From Armatimonadota bacterium (lineage in GTDB: Bacteria; Armatimonadota; Zipacnadia; UBA1398; JAKPQA01): 64,000 bases of DNA. The position numbers and the translations under genes are program-made. Location: contig JAKPQA010000192.1 in assembly GCA_029547025.1 (NCBI GenBank), positions 1 to 64,000 of the forward strand, written 5' to 3'. Every line of letters starts with the position of its first letter. Positions within the stretch are counted from its first letter, which is position 1. Under the pieces are notes generated by a model, which saw only the letters and a list, made by a program, of their open reading frames with translations, did no database searches and had not been told where the DNA came from. Of this stretch, positions 34,836 through 43,523 are shown piece by piece.

Positions 34836-35480
34836 CTAGGCGTCGCCAACAGCCATGAGCCAGCGAGGCGGCGAGGCGGGCTCGCCGGCGTTCCCGGTGG
34901 CATCCTCTTCGAGAACGGCACCGGTACCATCCTCCGCGTCTCCGGCGTCACTGGTGGGCGGCGGGTCGATCGGTGCGCCGGTGTCACCGCCCTGCTCTGC
35001 CATGGGCCCGGCGGCGGCGGCCGGGGTTGCCGCCGGCGTCAGGTAGGAGTCGAGGCGGCACAGGTGCGCCTGCAGGAACGCCCGGAACTGGCCGATGAAC
35101 TCATCGCGCTGAGCCTCGAGCTGGGCAGTGGTTTTCTCGATGGCGGCGCGCTCACGCCGCGCGTCACGGATCATCTCCTGCGTCTGGGTCCGCGCATCGC
35201 GGATGATGGCCTCCGCCTCGTGGTGGGCGGAGCTGCGCACGTCATCAGCGGCTCGCTGCGCCAGGATGAGACTCGCGTTCATGTTCTGCTCGATGCTGCG
35301 GTAGTGCTTGACCTCGGTGTCGAGTCGCTCGACCTGCTCCTTGAGTTTGGAGTTCTCGATGAGCAGCTCCTCGAAGTTGTCGATGACTTCCTGGCGGAAC
35401 TCGTCCACATCGCGCGCGCTGTAACCTCGGAAGGCACGGCGGAACTTACGGCCTTCGATATCCACAGCAGTGAGTCTCAC
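34836..35480 (-). CDS. divIVA: DivIVA-domain protein
   Basis: A 214-residue protein whose N-terminus (KFRRAFRGYSARDVDEFRQEV) is the DivIVA/GpsB membrane-binding motif, followed by a long coiled coil (residues about 25-145). The C-terminal third is acidic and proline-rich and low in complexity. DivIVA proteins mark negatively curved membrane and recruit division or polar-growth factors. It follows proC and precedes the CPBP gene. Confidence 0.9.
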   Translation of the reverse strand: MRLTAVDIEGRKFRRAFRGYSARDVDEFRQEVIDNFEELLIENSKLKEQVERLDTEVKHYRSIEQNMNASLILAQRAADDVRSSAHHEAEAIIRDARTQTQEMIRDARRERAAIEKTTAQLEAQRDEFIGQFRAFLQAHLCRLDSYLTPAATPAAAAGPMAEQGGDTGAPIDPPPTSDAGDAEDGTGAVLEEDATGNAGEPASPPRWLMAVGDA

Positions 35481-35496
35481 TCGACGTCATCCCCGT

Positions 35497-36312
35497 TCAT
35501 GCCCGGCCGAGCTCGGCCGACCGTCTGGCCGCTGCGGTCACCGCGGCAATGACAGTACCGCGAAAGCCGGCGGTCTCCAAGGCCGCGATTCCCTCGATTG
35601 TCGTGCCGGCGGGCGACGTCACGCGGTCTTTCAGGGACGCCGGGTGTGCGTCGCCCCGTGCAACCAGCGTCGCGGCGCCCGCGACCACCTGGGCCGCCAT
35701 GGCCTGGGCCAAGTCGCGCGGGAGCCCCGCGCGGACCCCCCCGTCGGCCATGGCCTCGATGAACACGAACGCGTAGGCAATGCCGCTCCCACTGAGGGCT
35801 GTCACGGCATCCATCAGGCGTTCGGGGACCACCCAGACGCGTCCGGTGGTCTCGAGCAGGCGCCGGGCCGACTCGAGGTGTTCCGGGCGCGCCGAGGACC
35901 CGCCGCAGATGGCCGTAGCGCCCATGGTGACCGTGCTACCGATGTTCGGCATGGCCCGGACCACGGGAACGCCGTCGGGCAAGCAAGACTCCAGCATCGC
36001 AGTCGGGATTCCCGCGGCGATGGAGATCACGGTCTGGCCCGGTTCGAGCACCGCCGAAGCCTCTCCGAGTGCCTCGGCGACCTGAGCCGGTTTGACGCAC
36101 AGCAGAACGACGCGAGCGCCGCGCACCGCGTCCGCCAGGGTCGGGGCCGGGGACACGCCGGTCGCGGCGGCGACTTGGTCCCGCACGCTCTCGACGACGT
36201 CGTAGACGCGGGCACGGCCCGCTTCCACGGCGCCACCGGCCACGATTCCGGTGAGCAGCGCACTGCCCATGGCGCCGGCGCCAATGACAGCGAGGCCGGC
36301 ATCGGCGTCCAT
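35497..36312 (-). CDS. proC: Pyrroline-5-carboxylate reductase
   Basis: A 271-residue enzyme converting pyrroline-5-carboxylate to proline with NAD(P)H. The Rossmann motif is VIGAGAMGSALLTG and the family signature is PASLKDRVTSPAGTTIEGIAALE. In many bacteria proC lies next to yggS and sepF, as here. Its ATG overlaps the sepF stop as TAATG. Confidence 0.95.
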   Translation of the reverse strand: MDADAGLAVIGAGAMGSALLTGIVAGGAVEAGRARVYDVVESVRDQVAAATGVSPAPTLADAVRGARVVLLCVKPAQVAEALGEASAVLEPGQTVISIAAGIPTAMLESCLPDGVPVVRAMPNIGSTVTMGATAICGGSSARPEHLESARRLLETTGRVWVVPERLMDAVTALSGSGIAYAFVFIEAMADGGVRAGLPRDLAQAMAAQVVAGAATLVARGDAHPASLKDRVTSPAGTTIEGIAALETAGFRGTVIAAVTAAARRSAELGRA

Positions 36313-36791
36313 TATACGGGCACCTCTTGGGGCCGAGCGAACACTGTGGATTGGTAAGGGGAGGCCGAATGGTTGGACTGGTAGGCGGGCGGCGGGCCGT
36401 GGAACGGAGGGGCGGAGTTGGAGAGGAACGACTGCTCTTCCGTATTGATGGTCAGGGCATGGGGTGTAAACAAAAAGATACTTTCGCCCACGCGCTTGCT
36501 GTGCCCGTCCAGAGCGAAGCAGACGCCCGCGAGGAAGTCGACAATCCGGCGCGCCTGGTTTGCGTCGGCCCGCTCGAGGTTCACCACGATGGGGTGGTAC
36601 TGCTTGAGGGAATCCGCGACAGTCTGGGCATCGTCCAGCGTCTGGGGGAACCGGACGATGATCTCCCGCGAACCCTTTCGCCCCGACGCATCGGGACCGA
36701 ATGTCTGGTACCCATCCTCGTCGAACCGGTCACTCGTGCCATCCTGGTAGGGGCTGTACGTCTTGAGGCGGTCCCACCAGCTTCCGGACAT
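36312..36791 (-). CDS. sepF: SepF-family cell division protein
   Basis: A 159-residue SepF/DUF552 protein, which links FtsZ filaments to the membrane. The C-terminal core has REIIVRFPQTLDDAQTVADSLK, IVVNLERADANQARRIVDFLAGVCFALDG and the final SIFLFTPHALTI. The start at 36791 (MSGSWWDRLKTY) has GAGG nine nt upstream; an ATG at 36806 is an alternative. The C-terminus is extended by a proline/serine-rich tail beyond the usual core. It precedes proC with overlapping TAATG. Confidence 0.92.
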   Translation of the reverse strand: MSGSWWDRLKTYSPYQDGTSDRFDEDGYQTFGPDASGRKGSREIIVRFPQTLDDAQTVADSLKQYHPIVVNLERADANQARRIVDFLAGVCFALDGHSKRVGESIFLFTPHALTINTEEQSFLSNSAPPFHGPPPAYQSNHSASPYQSTVFARPQEVPV

Positions 36792-36839
36792 ACGGTCCGA
36801 CCTCATCGGCTCTCACATCCTCTTCCTGCTGCCACGGCG

Positions 36840-37535
36840 TCAGCTCGCGGCCTCTCGCGGCCCGAAGATGGCGGTCCCTACTCGCACTAGAGTCGCGCCC
36901 TCCTCCACCGCCACCTCGAAGTCACTACTCATGCCCATCGACAGATGGGCTCCCTGTGGCAGGAGCCCGGCGGCCGCACACCGCTCGGCGAGGCGGCGGG
37001 TCTCGGCGAAGACCGGCCTGACCTGCTCGGCGTCGTCGACCCAGGGCGCCATGGTCATCAGTCCCTCGACGGTCAGGCCTTCGAGTGACCGCATGCCCTC
37101 GAGCAGCGCGGCGAGCTGGTCTGGAGCCACGCCGGACTTGGTCGCCTCTCCCGAGACGTTGACCTCGACCAGTACTCGCTGGCGCTTTCCCTGCTCAACG
37201 GCGCGCCGCGAGAGCTCGTCAGCAAGCCGCAGGCTGTCGACGGAGTGGATCCAGTCGCTCAGCCGGACGGCATCCCGGGCCTTGTTCCGCTGAAGGTGCC
37301 CGATGAAGTGCCAGACCGGCCCCCTGCCGAGCTCAGCGTGCTTCGCCAGAGCCTCCTGCACATAGTTCTCTCCTATGTTCACGGCTCCGGCGGAGAGTAC
37401 CTCCTGGATCTCGGCCACAGATCGCTGTTTGGTTACCGCGACGAGAGTGACGCTATGGGGCGCACGTCCCGACCGTTCGCAGGCCCGGCCGATGCGGTCC
37501 AGGACAGCGGCCAGTCTCTCGGCAATGCTGCCCAC
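36840..37535 (-). CDS. yggS: YggS/PLPBP-family PLP homeostasis protein
   Basis: A 231-residue PLP-binding protein of the YggS/PROSC family. LVAVTKQRS carries the PLP lysine, GENYVQEALAKH and WHFIGHLQRNKAR are family hallmarks, and GLMTMAPW and SMGMSSDFEVAVEEGATLVRVG finish the barrel. The GTG at 37535 has AGGAG ten nt upstream; the much longer frame crosses the divergent gene. It heads the minus-strand cluster. Confidence 0.93.
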   Translation of the reverse strand: MGSIAERLAAVLDRIGRACERSGRAPHSVTLVAVTKQRSVAEIQEVLSAGAVNIGENYVQEALAKHAELGRGPVWHFIGHLQRNKARDAVRLSDWIHSVDSLRLADELSRRAVEQGKRQRVLVEVNVSGEATKSGVAPDQLAALLEGMRSLEGLTVEGLMTMAPWVDDAEQVRPVFAETRRLAERCAAAGLLPQGAHLSMGMSSDFEVAVEEGATLVRVGTAIFGPREAAS

Positions 37536-37644
37536 GTGCGGGCCACTCCTTTGGCCGAACAGTGCCGGATGCGCCGGGCGAACCGGCAAGGGCATAACCC
37601 ACGGGTGCCCGAGGCAGTTCAGGCCGCTGATCCGAACCAGAGTG

Positions 37645-37674
37645 TTGCTGGAGTGGTTTGTGCCCCGGGATAGT
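37645..37674 (+). promoter_or_regulatory. Weak promoter candidate for the hypothetical gene
   Basis: TTGCTG (37645-37650) and GATAGT (37669-37674) with an 18-nt spacer, 39 nt before the plus-strand gene. Each box matches four of six consensus bases. Confidence 0.25.
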
Positions 37675-37712
37675 GCAGTATTGCGAGCCCTGATAAGGGG
37701 GCGGCGGCGCCG

Positions 37713-38525
37713 GTGGCCATCGACTACCAGATTGACCGGAACTGCAAACTCAAGCGCCACCTGGGGCGTCAGGGCCTGGTCGACCACCTCAAGAGGCAGA
37801 TGATCCTCGACCTGATGAGTCTCGCGGGACGCCGGTCGTTGGTGCGACCCGTGGGGCGGCGGGGCGTGGAGCCCCCGCCCACCATCAGCGAGGTGGCTCG
37901 AGAGCGACTGGCGTCGCGACTGCGGGTTGAGTGCGAGGCGTTGAGCTCCTACTCGAGAGACTGCGCGGTCTGTCCCGCTAACGAGTTCGCGGAGCGCCGA
38001 TGGGGCATCGGCGGCTGTGTGGGGTTCGTCACGCTGCCTATCGAACGGGACCTCGAACGCGCGTGCGCGGCGTACATTGTGGGGACGGCGACGCACGGGG
38101 ATGTCACTCGCCTGGCGTGGTGGGATGGCATCGCCGCCGCCGCCACGCGGGAGCTGACGCTGTACCGGTTTTTGCGAGCGCGCGAAGACGCCGGTGGGCC
38201 CGTGTTCTTCCAGCGCCGCCGGGCGCTTCCCATCCGGCTCGCTGCCGAGACCATGGGCGCGACACTGACCACTGATGCCGTGTTCGAGTTCCTATTGGGC
38301 TTCGTGGACGGTGACCCGCCCGATGCCGCGGCCGTGGGTGAGTTCTGCGCAGGGCTTCGTCGCGACCTTGAGGCCTCTCTCGGTGGAGACGGGCTCGTCC
38401 GGCGGCTCGAGCGATGCCGGTCGATCGACGACATTCTCCGGTACGGCCAAGCTTGTGCAAAGGCCGCTGCACTCGGTCTGCCGATGTGGGTCGGAGGACC
38501 CTTCGCGCCGCCGCCGAGCCTCTAG
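37713..38525 (+). CDS. Hypothetical protein with a cysteine pair
   Basis: A 270-residue soluble-looking protein that I do not recognise. It begins with AIDYQIDRNCKLKRHLG, has a CAVCPANEF stretch about residue 90 with a further cysteine in GIGGCVGFV, and ends with GLPMWVGGPF. The CxxC could bind a metal, but there is no clear family. It has its own promoter region, divergent from yggS, and its stop overlaps the stop of the convergent GH36-like gene at the tetranucleotide CTAG (38522-38525). Codon use looks like that of the neighbours. Confidence 0.65.
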   Translation: MAIDYQIDRNCKLKRHLGRQGLVDHLKRQMILDLMSLAGRRSLVRPVGRRGVEPPPTISEVARERLASRLRVECEALSSYSRDCAVCPANEFAERRWGIGGCVGFVTLPIERDLERACAAYIVGTATHGDVTRLAWWDGIAAAATRELTLYRFLRAREDAGGPVFFQRRRALPIRLAAETMGATLTTDAVFEFLLGFVDGDPPDAAAVGEFCAGLRRDLEASLGGDGLVRRLERCRSIDDILRYGQACAKAAALGLPMWVGGPFAPPPSL

Positions 38526-41011
38526 CCTCGCGTCTGCCCGCCGGCACCGACGATGTGGTACTCCACGATGGCGGCTCCGGGAGCCTGATCGATGGGTATC
38601 GAGATGCCCTGATTCATGACTTCAGCACCAGTGAGCAGTCTAGCGACACCCGTGTCGATGTCGCGGAACTCGTACTGCGCGCCGGCCTCGAGCCCATGCA
38701 GCCGGAGCCGGGCCGACTCGTAGATGCTCTCGGCGCGCCGGAACGCCTGGACCATCCCGCCACCCGTCTCGGGCTCGTTGAACTGCCAAGCGATCCAACC
38801 ATCGCCCCCGGGCTGGTAGGCGGTCAGAGGGTAGTAGTCGGCCAGGAGATAGGGGGCTAGCCGCTCCCACTCAGCCACCCGTTCGCGGACCGGATCGAAG
38901 TCGTACTCCCGGTTGCGCATGTCATAGCAGAATGTCATATGCGCACACAACGCGCTCCGGAATGTGTAGGGATCTCCGGTGTTGACGCCCGTGCCGTAGA
39001 ACGGCACCCACATGGCCAAGCCGTAGGTATGGAGCTGCTGCCCGACGGGTTCGAGAATGTAGTCGCTGCGCAACAGCGGTACGGATCTGCGAAGCGACTC
39101 GAGATCGTTCCGTCGACCGCCGGAGGCACAGGTGTCGATCAGCATGTGGGGGTGTCTTTGGAGCAGTCCGTCCCAGAAGGCCAGGAAGCCCTCGACATAC
39201 CGGATCTCGGTGATGCCCTGGCGATCCGGGGCGTCGTTCTCCCTCCAGTATTGCAGCGGGTCGATGTTGTAGTCATTGCGGTAGAGGTCGATGCCCTCGG
39301 AGTCGATGAGCGCGCTCACATGGTGGATGAGCCAGTCGAGCGCCTCGGGGTTGCCCAGGTTCAGCAATCGCGTTCCGCCATCGGAGCCGAGCAGCCACTC
39401 CGGGTGCTCTCTCCAGAGCCATGTTCCTGCGGTGACACGCTCAGGCTCGAACCACACGATGGACCGGACGCCCTTGGAGTGGCCGTGATCAGTGATCGAC
39501 CTTAGGCCACCGGGGAAACGGGCGCGGTCGACCTCCCAGGTGCCGGTGTTCGGCCATCCGCTCTCGTTCACGTACCATCCGGCGTCCATCCACCAGTAAT
39601 CGAGGCGGATGCGCTCGTCCAGGTAGCGGTCGATGAAGAACTTCTGGTTCTCGTCGTTGGCATGGATCATCTCGCCGAACTGGTGCGAGCTACATGCCGC
39701 AGTCTGGGGAACCAGCGTCCGGCCGTGGGGGCGAGGCATACCGTATTGGAGCATCCATCGGCGCCAGACATTGCGGGCTCGGGACAAGTCGCCTTGGTAG
39801 AACTGCAGCGCCATCAGGGGCGAACGGACTTCCTCGCCGGGATAGAGTGTGAAGTGAGTGAGCTCCTGGCCACACTGGACCCGGAGACCTAGTCCGGCGT
39901 TTCGGGCAAAGTGGGCCGACCACTGCCCCGGCCAGCCCACGGCCATGAGCACCCCCTGGGCCGGTCCGCCGATGGCGAAGAAGGGGAATGCGGCGTTGGA
40001 TGAACGCCCGCCCGACGTTGCCACCGTAAGTGACTGGCCCGGCCCGAGCACGGACTCGAAGGGCTCATAGTCTGTGGCGATGCATAGACTGCCGGTGTGG
40101 TGATGCACCGTGAACTCGGGACCCTCGTCGCGCTCGAACCACGCATCGATCGAGCGCACGTCCGAGATCATGGGTGTGTTCGCCTCAGCAGCATTGCGCA
40201 GGTGCAGAGTCCACTCCACGGTGGGGAAGTCCCGGTACTCGATGGCCACGCATCGCGCCTCGAGCCCAGAGGCCTCGTGGCGGAGGGTGATCGTGTGCTC
40301 GGTCCGGCCGGCATCCAGTTCGCGCGTGCCACGCTCGATCTGGGACTCAGCCAGCACTTGTTCGAAGTCTCGATCGCCCAGGCGGAAGGAGAAAGGTGGT
40401 GTCGTGTTGTAGGGCCCCCGACGGCCGCCGACGATGGGCAGATCACCGAGCCAGACTTCCTGTCCGCTCGCCAGCACCACGCGAGCGTCCGCCCAGTCGG
40501 CCTGGTCGCACGAGATGCCATCGCCCCCGTCCGCCACTTCGAGCGAGAACTCAGTGGCGCCTCCGAGGTCCACATCCACGGGCAGGCCGGCCATGCCCTC
40601 ACGAAGCCGTGGCGACTCGAAGAGCTTCCGGCCGCCGGTGCTGACCGAGAACACGACGCTGCCCCTGCCGGGCCGGGTGTTCTCGTTGCTGTCGACGCCG
40701 ACCATGGCCAGGAGCCTGGCACCCGGGCCAGGCAGGCGAACGAGCACATCACTCACGGCGTGGCAGTAGAGGCCCCGCGTGTACTCCCGGCCTGCGATGT
40801 TCATGGCCCTGCCCGCGCGGCCGTTGAGCTGCACGGGATCGTTGTTCGCCCGCACGGTGAGTCCAGTGGCGGGCGGCTCCTCGGCGGGAGTCCCCTCGAG
40901 CTTGGCCGAGACGAACCGCCGCATCTCGGCCTGATCTCCGGGCGTGACCAGAGGTGACGCGGGTAGCTGGACCCAGACGGGCCCCGCGAGAACGCCCAAC
41001 AGCATCAGCAA
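38522..41011 (-). CDS. Secreted GH36-like alpha-galactosidase with NPCBM domain
   Basis: A protein of about 829 residues with an N-terminal hydrophobic export segment (LLMLLGVLAGPVWV). Residues about 40-180 are an NPCBM-type binding module (RGLYCHAVSDVLVRLPG, then GVDSNENTRPGRGSVVFSV). A GH36/melibiase-like beta-domain and TIM barrel follow, with WWMDAGWY, the probable nucleophile D580 in YRNDYNID and acid/base D650 in RSDYILEP. The family cleaves alpha-galactosides. The TTG start has GGGGAG eight nt before it; a GTG at 41020 or 41080 would lengthen the leader. Its stop shares CTAG with the convergent hypothetical gene. Confidence 0.85.
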   Translation of the reverse strand: MLMLLGVLAGPVWVQLPASPLVTPGDQAEMRRFVSAKLEGTPAEEPPATGLTVRANNDPVQLNGRAGRAMNIAGREYTRGLYCHAVSDVLVRLPGPGARLLAMVGVDSNENTRPGRGSVVFSVSTGGRKLFESPRLREGMAGLPVDVDLGGATEFSLEVADGGDGISCDQADWADARVVLASGQEVWLGDLPIVGGRRGPYNTTPPFSFRLGDRDFEQVLAESQIERGTRELDAGRTEHTITLRHEASGLEARCVAIEYRDFPTVEWTLHLRNAAEANTPMISDVRSIDAWFERDEGPEFTVHHHTGSLCIATDYEPFESVLGPGQSLTVATSGGRSSNAAFPFFAIGGPAQGVLMAVGWPGQWSAHFARNAGLGLRVQCGQELTHFTLYPGEEVRSPLMALQFYQGDLSRARNVWRRWMLQYGMPRPHGRTLVPQTAACSSHQFGEMIHANDENQKFFIDRYLDERIRLDYWWMDAGWYVNESGWPNTGTWEVDRARFPGGLRSITDHGHSKGVRSIVWFEPERVTAGTWLWREHPEWLLGSDGGTRLLNLGNPEALDWLIHHVSALIDSEGIDLYRNDYNIDPLQYWRENDAPDRQGITEIRYVEGFLAFWDGLLQRHPHMLIDTCASGGRRNDLESLRRSVPLLRSDYILEPVGQQLHTYGLAMWVPFYGTGVNTGDPYTFRSALCAHMTFCYDMRNREYDFDPVRERVAEWERLAPYLLADYYPLTAYQPGGDGWIAWQFNEPETGGGMVQAFRRAESIYESARLRLHGLEAGAQYEFRDIDTGVARLLTGAEVMNQGISIPIDQAPGAAIVEYHIVGAGGQTRG

Positions 41012-41138
41012 CCGACTCACTCCCCGATCGGCCAACGGGCTATGCCGGCGCCGGGTTTCCGACGGTTCACCAAGACACACACGGGCCCCCCATGGTGCCG
41101 GAGGGCCGGGTGTGAGACCATCCGTTCAGGTCGGGGCA

Positions 41139-42653
41139 TCAGGAGGCCTGCGGCGGGGCGGTTCCCGCGGGGGCCTCCATGGCGGACTTCGACAGTCCTG
41201 GGACGTTCTGAAGTAGCTTGGCGATGTCAACGCCTGAGAGCGATTCGAGCACGGACGGCAGCTGGGCGATGACCGTGGCGATGTCGCCGGTGATGCGTGA
41301 GACACCCACCCCGCCCGCGCCGTCTCCGCCCGTGTTGACCATCACGATGCGTTCGGTCTTGGCGAGCGGCGTGGCGATGGCGCTGGCGATGTCGGGCAGC
41401 ACCGACACGACCTTTTCGACGATCGCTGCCTCATTGTACTGCTTCCAAGCCTCCGCCTTCTTGGCCATGGCCTCGGCCTCACCCGAGCCTTTGGCCCGGA
41501 TGGCTTCGGCTTCGGCGAGGCCTACCGCTTTGGCGACCTCCGCCTCGGCCAAGCCGGTTGCCTTCCGCACCTCGGCCATGGCGATGCCTTTGGCTTTGGC
41601 CGCCTCTGCCTCGCCCACGCCGATAGCGCGTGCGGCGTTCCCCTTGGCCTCCGCCTCGATCTCGATCCGGGACTTCTCGCCCTGAGCGATGGTCTCGAGC
41701 CGGTATCGTTCGGCGTCCGCTGGACGCTGAACCGTGGCGGCCAACTCGCGCTGCCGCCGCTCGATCTCGGCGTCCTGCACCTTGATCTGCATTTCCTTCT
41801 CGACCACATCGACCTGCACTTGCTCGCGACGAATCTCCTGGTTGGTCCTGTTCTTTTGCAGCTCGTAGGCCAGGTCGGCCTCGGCCTGCTTGAGTTGGAC
41901 GGCCTGGTTGTACTCGGCCCGCTTGATATTGTAGTCCCGCTCGGCCTGGGCGATGTTGGCCTCTGCCTGGTAGCGGGCTTCCTGCCCAACCTGGTTTGCC
42001 TGCGCCGACCGGATCGTGGCGTCTCGCTGCGCTTCGGCCTCGCCGATGGTGGCGTCGCGTTTCACCTGGGCGATTCGGGGCTTGCCCAGGGCCTCGAGGT
42101 AGCCCTTGTTGTCGCGGATGTCACGGATGGTGAAGGACACGATCCGCAAGCCCATGTTGGCCAGATCGCTGGCTGCCACTTCCTGCACCTGCTGGGCGAA
42201 GGCATCGCGGTTCTTGTAGATGTCTTCCACCGTCATGGTGCCCAAGATGGCGCGGAGGTGGCCCTCCACCGTCTGCAGGGCGATCGACATGGTCTCGGTG
42301 GTTGACTTGCCCAGAAACTGCTCGGCCGCAGTCCGTATCGCCTCGTCGGACCCGTCGACCTTCACCTGAGCCACGCCATCCACGATGACGGGCACCCCCT
42401 CGGCCGTGTACACCTCGGGTGTGGTGACATCGAGGGTCATGATCTCCAAGGAGAGGGAGTGGCATGTCTCGAAGCCGGGGATCACGAAGACGCCGCCGCC
42501 CACGACGCATTTCTTACGCAAGCCGTACACGACCAGCGCCTCATTGGGCCCGGCTTTGCGCCAGCGCGAGGCCAGGAAGCCCAGGAAACCGACGGCACAG
42601 ATGACGAGGACCACCCCGATGATGGCCCCTCTTCCCGCTTCCTCTCCGAACAT
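41139..42653 (-). CDS. floA: Flotillin-family SPFH protein
   Basis: A 504-residue membrane scaffold of the flotillin type. An N-terminal membrane helix (about 10-28) precedes the SPFH domain (GLRKKCVVGGGVFVIPGFETC onward). A very long alanine/glutamate-rich coiled region follows (about 190-430), rich in AEAE-type repeats, and a C-terminal flotillin tail. Flotillins order membrane microdomains and often sit beside an NfeD partner, as here. ATG 42653 has GGAGG nine nt upstream; the longer frame is not supported. The gene name is by family resemblance only. Confidence 0.88.
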   Translation of the reverse strand: MFGEEAGRGAIIGVVLVICAVGFLGFLASRWRKAGPNEALVVYGLRKKCVVGGGVFVIPGFETCHSLSLEIMTLDVTTPEVYTAEGVPVIVDGVAQVKVDGSDEAIRTAAEQFLGKSTTETMSIALQTVEGHLRAILGTMTVEDIYKNRDAFAQQVQEVAASDLANMGLRIVSFTIRDIRDNKGYLEALGKPRIAQVKRDATIGEAEAQRDATIRSAQANQVGQEARYQAEANIAQAERDYNIKRAEYNQAVQLKQAEADLAYELQKNRTNQEIRREQVQVDVVEKEMQIKVQDAEIERRQRELAATVQRPADAERYRLETIAQGEKSRIEIEAEAKGNAARAIGVGEAEAAKAKGIAMAEVRKATGLAEAEVAKAVGLAEAEAIRAKGSGEAEAMAKKAEAWKQYNEAAIVEKVVSVLPDIASAIATPLAKTERIVMVNTGGDGAGGVGVSRITGDIATVIAQLPSVLESLSGVDIAKLLQNVPGLSKSAMEAPAGTAPPQAS

Positions 42654-42794
42654 GACCGAACACCTCCGTTGGACAGTCGCCCGGGTCGAGGCATGAACCG
42701 ACCCGGCGTGGTGCTTCCGGTCCGGACGCGCGACACTCCGCTCAGTCGCGCGGAGTGCCGGCAGGCGGTTCCGAATGGCGGGCGGGCGCACCTC

Positions 42795-43487
42795 TCAGGC
42801 CGAGGGCCCCTCTGGCCGAAGCTCGCGGAGTCGCTCGTCGATGGCCTTGCGCACCATGAGCGTGTTGCCGACCACCCGTTCCACGACGACCGTGACATGC
42901 TTCTCGATGGCCGAACCGTCGGCTGAGCGCGCGGGATTCGTCCGACGGGTCTCGTGAGCCACCACGGCGACCTCACCCACACCGCTGGCGGGGATGGGAG
43001 TCACCACGGTCCCCTCCAGTCCCTCGAGCTCGTGCAGCGCATAGTGACTGGTGCTCTGGATTCGCATGAGCAGCCGACTGAACGCGACGAACGCCAGGGC
43101 CGAGATGACCAGGGCGGAGACCGACGCCAGCGGAGCGCTGATCAGCGGCGGCACACCGATGCTCGCACAGGCGATGCCAGTGGCGCCGAAGATCGTCAGG
43201 AAGCACGAGATGATCAGCGGGCTAAGCGGTGAAATACCTGAGAACTGGGAACTCGGACTCGCAGGGCCGTGCGCGCCCCCGCCATCGGCATGGCCAGCTG
43301 CACCATGGCCGCCCGCGTCGTGACCACCAACGTCGTGGCCGCCGATGTCGTGGCCACCAACGTCGTGGCCGCCGATGTCATGGCCGCCCGCATCATGACC
43401 ACCGAAGTGGCCGAGGACACCCAGCAGAAGCAAGAACAGTGCTCCGAACACGAACGACGCCCAGTAGATCGTCAACGCCGTACCCAT
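42795..43487 (-). CDS. NfeD-like membrane protein with GGHD repeats
   Basis: A 230-residue protein: an N-terminal helix (IYWASFVFGALFLLLLGVLG), then six or seven GGHDx pentapeptide repeats, then two or three membrane helices and a C-terminal OB-like domain (LEGLEGTVVTPIPASGVGEVAVV) typical of NfeD/YuaF partners of flotillin. The His/Asp repeats could bind divalent metal. Three in-frame starts exist (43517 GTG, 43505 and 43487 ATG); 43487 has GGAGG 11 nt upstream and I chose it. It lies between pspA and flotillin. Confidence 0.78.
   Translation of the reverse strand: MGTALTIYWASFVFGALFLLLLGVLGHFGGHDAGGHDIGGHDVGGHDIGGHDVGGHDAGGHGAAGHADGGGAHGPASPSSQFSGISPLSPLIISCFLTIFGATGIACASIGVPPLISAPLASVSALVISALAFVAFSRLLMRIQSTSHYALHELEGLEGTVVTPIPASGVGEVAVVAHETRRTNPARSADGSAIEKHVTVVVERVVGNTLMVRKAIDERLRELRPEGPSA
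43310..43410 (-). repeat. 15-bp tandem repeat coding GGHD pentapeptides
   Basis: Read on the plus strand, GTGGCCGCCGATGTC and GTGGCCACCAACGTC alternate as a 30-bp double unit, then a more diverged copy. They encode GGHD followed by I, V or A. Period, repeat identity and coding frame rule out a CRISPR array. Confidence 0.8.
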
Positions 43488-43523
43488 GGCATACTTCGCC
43501 TCCATCGCGCCCGGCACCGCAGG

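Noticed and set aside
43310-43410. Short regular repeats resembling a CRISPR array
   Set aside because: Period is 15 bp without spacers and the repeats are in frame, coding GGHD pentapeptides inside an NfeD-like protein.
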